In this document: in pieces, positions 61,798 through 64,000 of the stretch | How the letters are laid out: the number at the start of each line of letters is the position of its first letter | Numbering within the stretch: the stretch's first letter is position 1 | Source of the DNA: Orthonyx spaldingii | Taxonomy: Eukaryota; Chordata; Aves; Passeriformes; Orthonychidae | Direction: 5' to 3' | NCBI GenBank assembly: GCA_013397795.1 | Contig: VZTJ01003574.1 | Span: forward strand, 695,967-759,966 | Length of the DNA stretch: 64,000 nucleotides | Program-made: the position numbers and the translations under genes | Notes under the pieces: generated by a model | What the model was told of the DNA's origin: nothing | The model's input: the letters and a program-made list of their open reading frames with translations, nothing else | The model's database searches: none

Positions 61798-64000
61798 CTA
61801 GGCAGTGTCTTTGACTATAACTATCACCATATGTTCTTCTTCTAACTTCCCCAATGTCCTTAGTGCTGACTGGAGGTACTGCTGAGAGAACTCGCAAGGA
61901 GGGAACGCGTAAAGCATGCCTGTGCTGTCCCTGCCCTTCGCCCCTCCCACGGGCAGGCTGATAACCCCAGCAGCCTGCTTCTGTTTCAAGTAGGAGACCA
62001 GATTCCTGAGAAGCCGTCGCTGCAAGCCAGGCTCTACCACAGGGAAGGTCCCCTCGGCCCCTGCCCCTGCCGGGGCGGACTGGGTGGCCAGGAGCACGGC
62101 GTAGCCGTTGGGGCTGCCTTGTTTGATGCGCCGGGTGACTTCATCCAGCTTGGGCTGGTCCAGCCGAAGTCTCTGAGCGATTTTGAGCTGCGTCAACTTC
62201 CCGCCCGACGAATGGTCTTTGAGGAGTCCATTGATGACACCCAGGTCTCCCTCCAGGATGTGCATAGAGGTGGGGAAGCAGCTGTTTTTTAGCACAAGAA
62301 GCCCATTCCAAGCAAGCTGCAGCGTCTGAGCGTATTCTGATAAATTCTTTAGCTTTTTGGTCTCAGATTTTGGCTCCTCGTGAGTTTTTGATTCCGATTC
62401 ACCAGTTCGATGATTGCGTTCGCTGTCCCTTTTTTTGGGCTGGGGAGCATCGGCCGGCTCGCGATGGGGTTTCTCCTCGGCCGCGTGACGATTGTTCTGG
62501 AGGGAGTTACTCTGCTCTTTCTCGGCTCCGGGTTCTGTAGTGTGATTCTCCTTGCGAGCCCTGTCAGGGCTGCGGTCTAGAGCTGGCCCACTGGCCTTTG
62601 TCCTGCTTCTGTCCTCGTAAGGCGAGTGAGTAGTCCTGCCGCGGTCGCTGGAAAGACTCCGGCGTTTCCGCCTCTCTTCCCACGGTTTGGGCACGCTGCG
62701 GTCGCCGTCGCCGCCCCAGCGCTCTCCGCTCCGGCTGCGCACGGACCGGCTGTAGCTCTCCAGGTTGTTCCTGCGTTCGGCGTTTTTGGCAGGGCTGGCC
62801 CACTCTGCCTCCACAAAGCTCCTGTCTCTGTCCGAGTACAGGAGGTGCGGAGGAGTCCTATCCCGCACCCTCAAGTCTTGCTCCAGGCTCCGGTGCCGGC
62901 TGTACCCGTCAGCCAGCAGCTCGTAGTGCACGGGGAGCGGCGCGGGCTGGTACTGCTGCGGGTATCTCGTCTCTTCTGCTTTGGCAAAATCCACGCGGAG
63001 CCTCCTCTCCGGTCCGCCCAAGGGAAAGCCCCTCATCTGCGCGCAGGCGGCCTGGGCAGCGTCCAGGCTCTCGTACTGGATGTAGGCGAAGCTGTCGCCC
63101 TTCACGTAGTCAATAGTCCTGATGCTGCCAAAGCGGTCGAACTCCCTGGCCAGGGCGGCCAGGGAAGTGCTGGGGCCCAGGCCCCCCACCCACAGCCGGG
63201 TGGTGGGGTTGGCTTTCCCGTAGCCGATTTTGATGGGGTTCCTGCCCACGACGCGGCCCGACATGGCCACCTTGGCCCGGTGAGCCATGTCCAAGTTCTG
63301 GAACTTGAGGAAGGCGTAGGCACCGCCCTGGCCGCGTGCGGGGCGCTTGATCACCACCTCTTCGATGATGCCGTACTTCTCGAAGGCGCGCCTCAGCTCC
63401 ACCTCCGACACGTTGTGGTCCAGGTTGCCGATGAAGAGGTTGCGGGTGGCTCTCTGGTCGTCCTCCGGCATCAGGTCTTCCTCGGCCACGATGGGGTAGC
63501 TGTACGGGCGGCCGCGCTCGTCGTACAGCCCGTAGTAATCCAGGGCCCGCTCCCGCTCCCGGGAGAGCCCGATGGCGGCCGCTTCCAGCGCGAAGGCGGC
63601 GGCGGCGGCGTGGCGGGGCCGCGGCTCCCGCAGCAAGGGGCTGGTGACCGGCGACAGCGAGCGCTGCTTGTACTGGTAGGCGCTGTGCAGGGGCGGCAGG
63701 TACCCCAGCGGCTCCGGGGAGGGCGCGGGGGGCGGCGTGCGGCTGCGCCGGCCCCCGCGCAGGTACACGGGCTCCACCTTGAGCGGCCGGTCGTAGAGCA
63801 GCAGCTGCCGGGCCCGGGCATGCCGGCGGGCGTCGCGGGCGTCCCCGGGGTGTCGGAAGTTCACGTAGGCGACGCGGCCGAGCTCGGGCGTGTGGGAGAG
63901 CTTGACGCTGATGTCGCCGGCGCCGCCGCCCGCGAAGCGCTGGAAGAGGCGGAACAGCCCGTCCTCCAGCAGCTGGTCGGGCAGGGCCGCGCTCAGCCCG
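61798..64000 (-). CDS. RBM15B: RBM15B, SPEN-family RNA-binding protein, partial at 5' end
   Basis: 733 codons plus stop (TAG read from 61800 to 61798) lie in the window, and the frame is still open at base 64000. The human protein has about 890 residues as I recall, so roughly 150 N-terminal residues are missing. A GTG at 63864 is an internal Val, not a start. In order: most of RRM1 (SVKLSHTPELGRVAYVNFRH), RRM2 at about 63250-63471 (RNLFIGNLDH, then GGAYAFLKF), RRM3 at about 63013-63231 (RLWVGGLGPS, then DSFAYIQY), an Arg/Ser-rich linker with the basic cluster EERRKRRS, and a C-terminal SPOC domain at about 61801-62352. RBM15B works with RBM15 to bring the METTL3-METTL14-WTAP complex to RNA and has roles in splicing and nuclear export. 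The coding region is intronless here, as in mammals, and very GC-rich toward its 5' end. No frame break was seen. Confidence 0.96.
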   Translation of the reverse strand, partial: GLSAALPDQLLEDGLFRLFQRFAGGGAGDISVKLSHTPELGRVAYVNFRHPGDARDARRHARARQLLLYDRPLKVEPVYLRGGRRSRTPPPAPSPEPLGYLPPLHSAYQYKQRSLSPVTSPLLREPRPRHAAAAAFALEAAAIGLSRERERALDYYGLYDERGRPYSYPIVAEEDLMPEDDQRATRNLFIGNLDHNVSEVELRRAFEKYGIIEEVVIKRPARGQGGAYAFLKFQNLDMAHRAKVAMSGRVVGRNPIKIGYGKANPTTRLWVGGLGPSTSLAALAREFDRFGSIRTIDYVKGDSFAYIQYESLDAAQAACAQMRGFPLGGPERRLRVDFAKAEETRYPQQYQPAPLPVHYELLADGYSRHRSLEQDLRVRDRTPPHLLYSDRDRSFVEAEWASPAKNAERRNNLESYSRSVRSRSGERWGGDGDRSVPKPWEERRKRRSLSSDRGRTTHSPYEDRSRTKASGPALDRSPDRARKENHTTEPGAEKEQSNSLQNNRHAAEEKPHREPADAPQPKKRDSERNHRTGESESKTHEEPKSETKKLKNLSEYAQTLQLAWNGLLVLKNSCFPTSMHILEGDLGVINGLLKDHSSGGKLTQLKIAQRLRLDQPKLDEVTRRIKQGSPNGYAVLLATQSAPAGAGAEGTFPVVEPGLQRRLLRNLVSYLKQKQAAGVISLPVGGAKGRDSTGMLYAFPPCEFSQQYLQSALRTLGKLEEEHMVIVIVKDTA

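Noticed and set aside
63471..63821. 116-codon shadow frame in the GC-rich 5' part of RBM15B
   Set aside because: It is an alternate frame of RBM15B with low-complexity composition caused by GC bias.
63862..63864. GTG at 63864 as the RBM15B start
   Set aside because: It is the Val of the conserved AYVNFRH segment in RRM1, and the frame continues open with conserved sequence to the end of the window.

Overview
The window is vertebrate nuclear DNA, most likely from a bird. Two genes are recognisable by protein sequence. DCAF1 (VPRBP) is on the + strand, with first-exon region near 8.5-9.0 kb and stop codon at 56305. RBM15B is on the - strand, with stop codon at 61798-61800 and its 5' end beyond base 64000. 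The two lie tail to tail, the order I recall for human 3p21. A bird is suggested by the compact gene (about 48 kb, mostly 0.25-1.7 kb introns), the absence of mammalian SINEs or LINEs that I could recognise, and an assembly gap in a very GC-rich promoter. The species cannot be named from sequence alone.

Layout. 1-8070: no gene recognised; in mammals RAD54L2 lies on this side of DCAF1, but none of its exons are visible here. About 8071-8475: a likely solo LTR pointing toward DCAF1. 8480-9420: a CpG-island promoter with ZNF143-like, NRF1 and paired TGACGCA motifs, a probable non-coding first exon ending at 8977, and a 203-base gap of N. 13901-56305: 23 coding exons, all with GT-AG introns, joining in frame to a 1505-residue protein with armadillo-like N-terminus, LisH motif, WD40 domain with two WDxR motifs, and acidic tail. 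Intron 22 alone is 11.7 kb and cuts through the acidic tail. About 57213-57240: the likely DCAF1 poly(A) site. 57245-61797: sequence between the genes, probably largely RBM15B 3' UTR. 61798-64000: the intronless RBM15B coding region, lacking roughly its first 150 residues.

How the genes work. DCAF1 is the substrate receptor of the CUL4-DDB1 ubiquitin ligase and also serves the EDD/UBR5 ligase. RBM15B is a SPEN-family RNA-binding protein that recruits the m6A methyltransferase complex. They share a convergent arrangement but no known pathway.

This is a conserved housekeeping locus, and I found no undescribed multi-gene system. The points most worth checking are a well-formed 56-nt candidate alternative exon in intron 23 that would replace the DCAF1 C-terminus, a four-copy 53-bp tandem repeat forming the splice acceptor region of exon 3, the LTR beside the promoter, paired perfect inverted repeats in the presumed RBM15B 3' UTR, and a long in-frame open stretch before exon 11.
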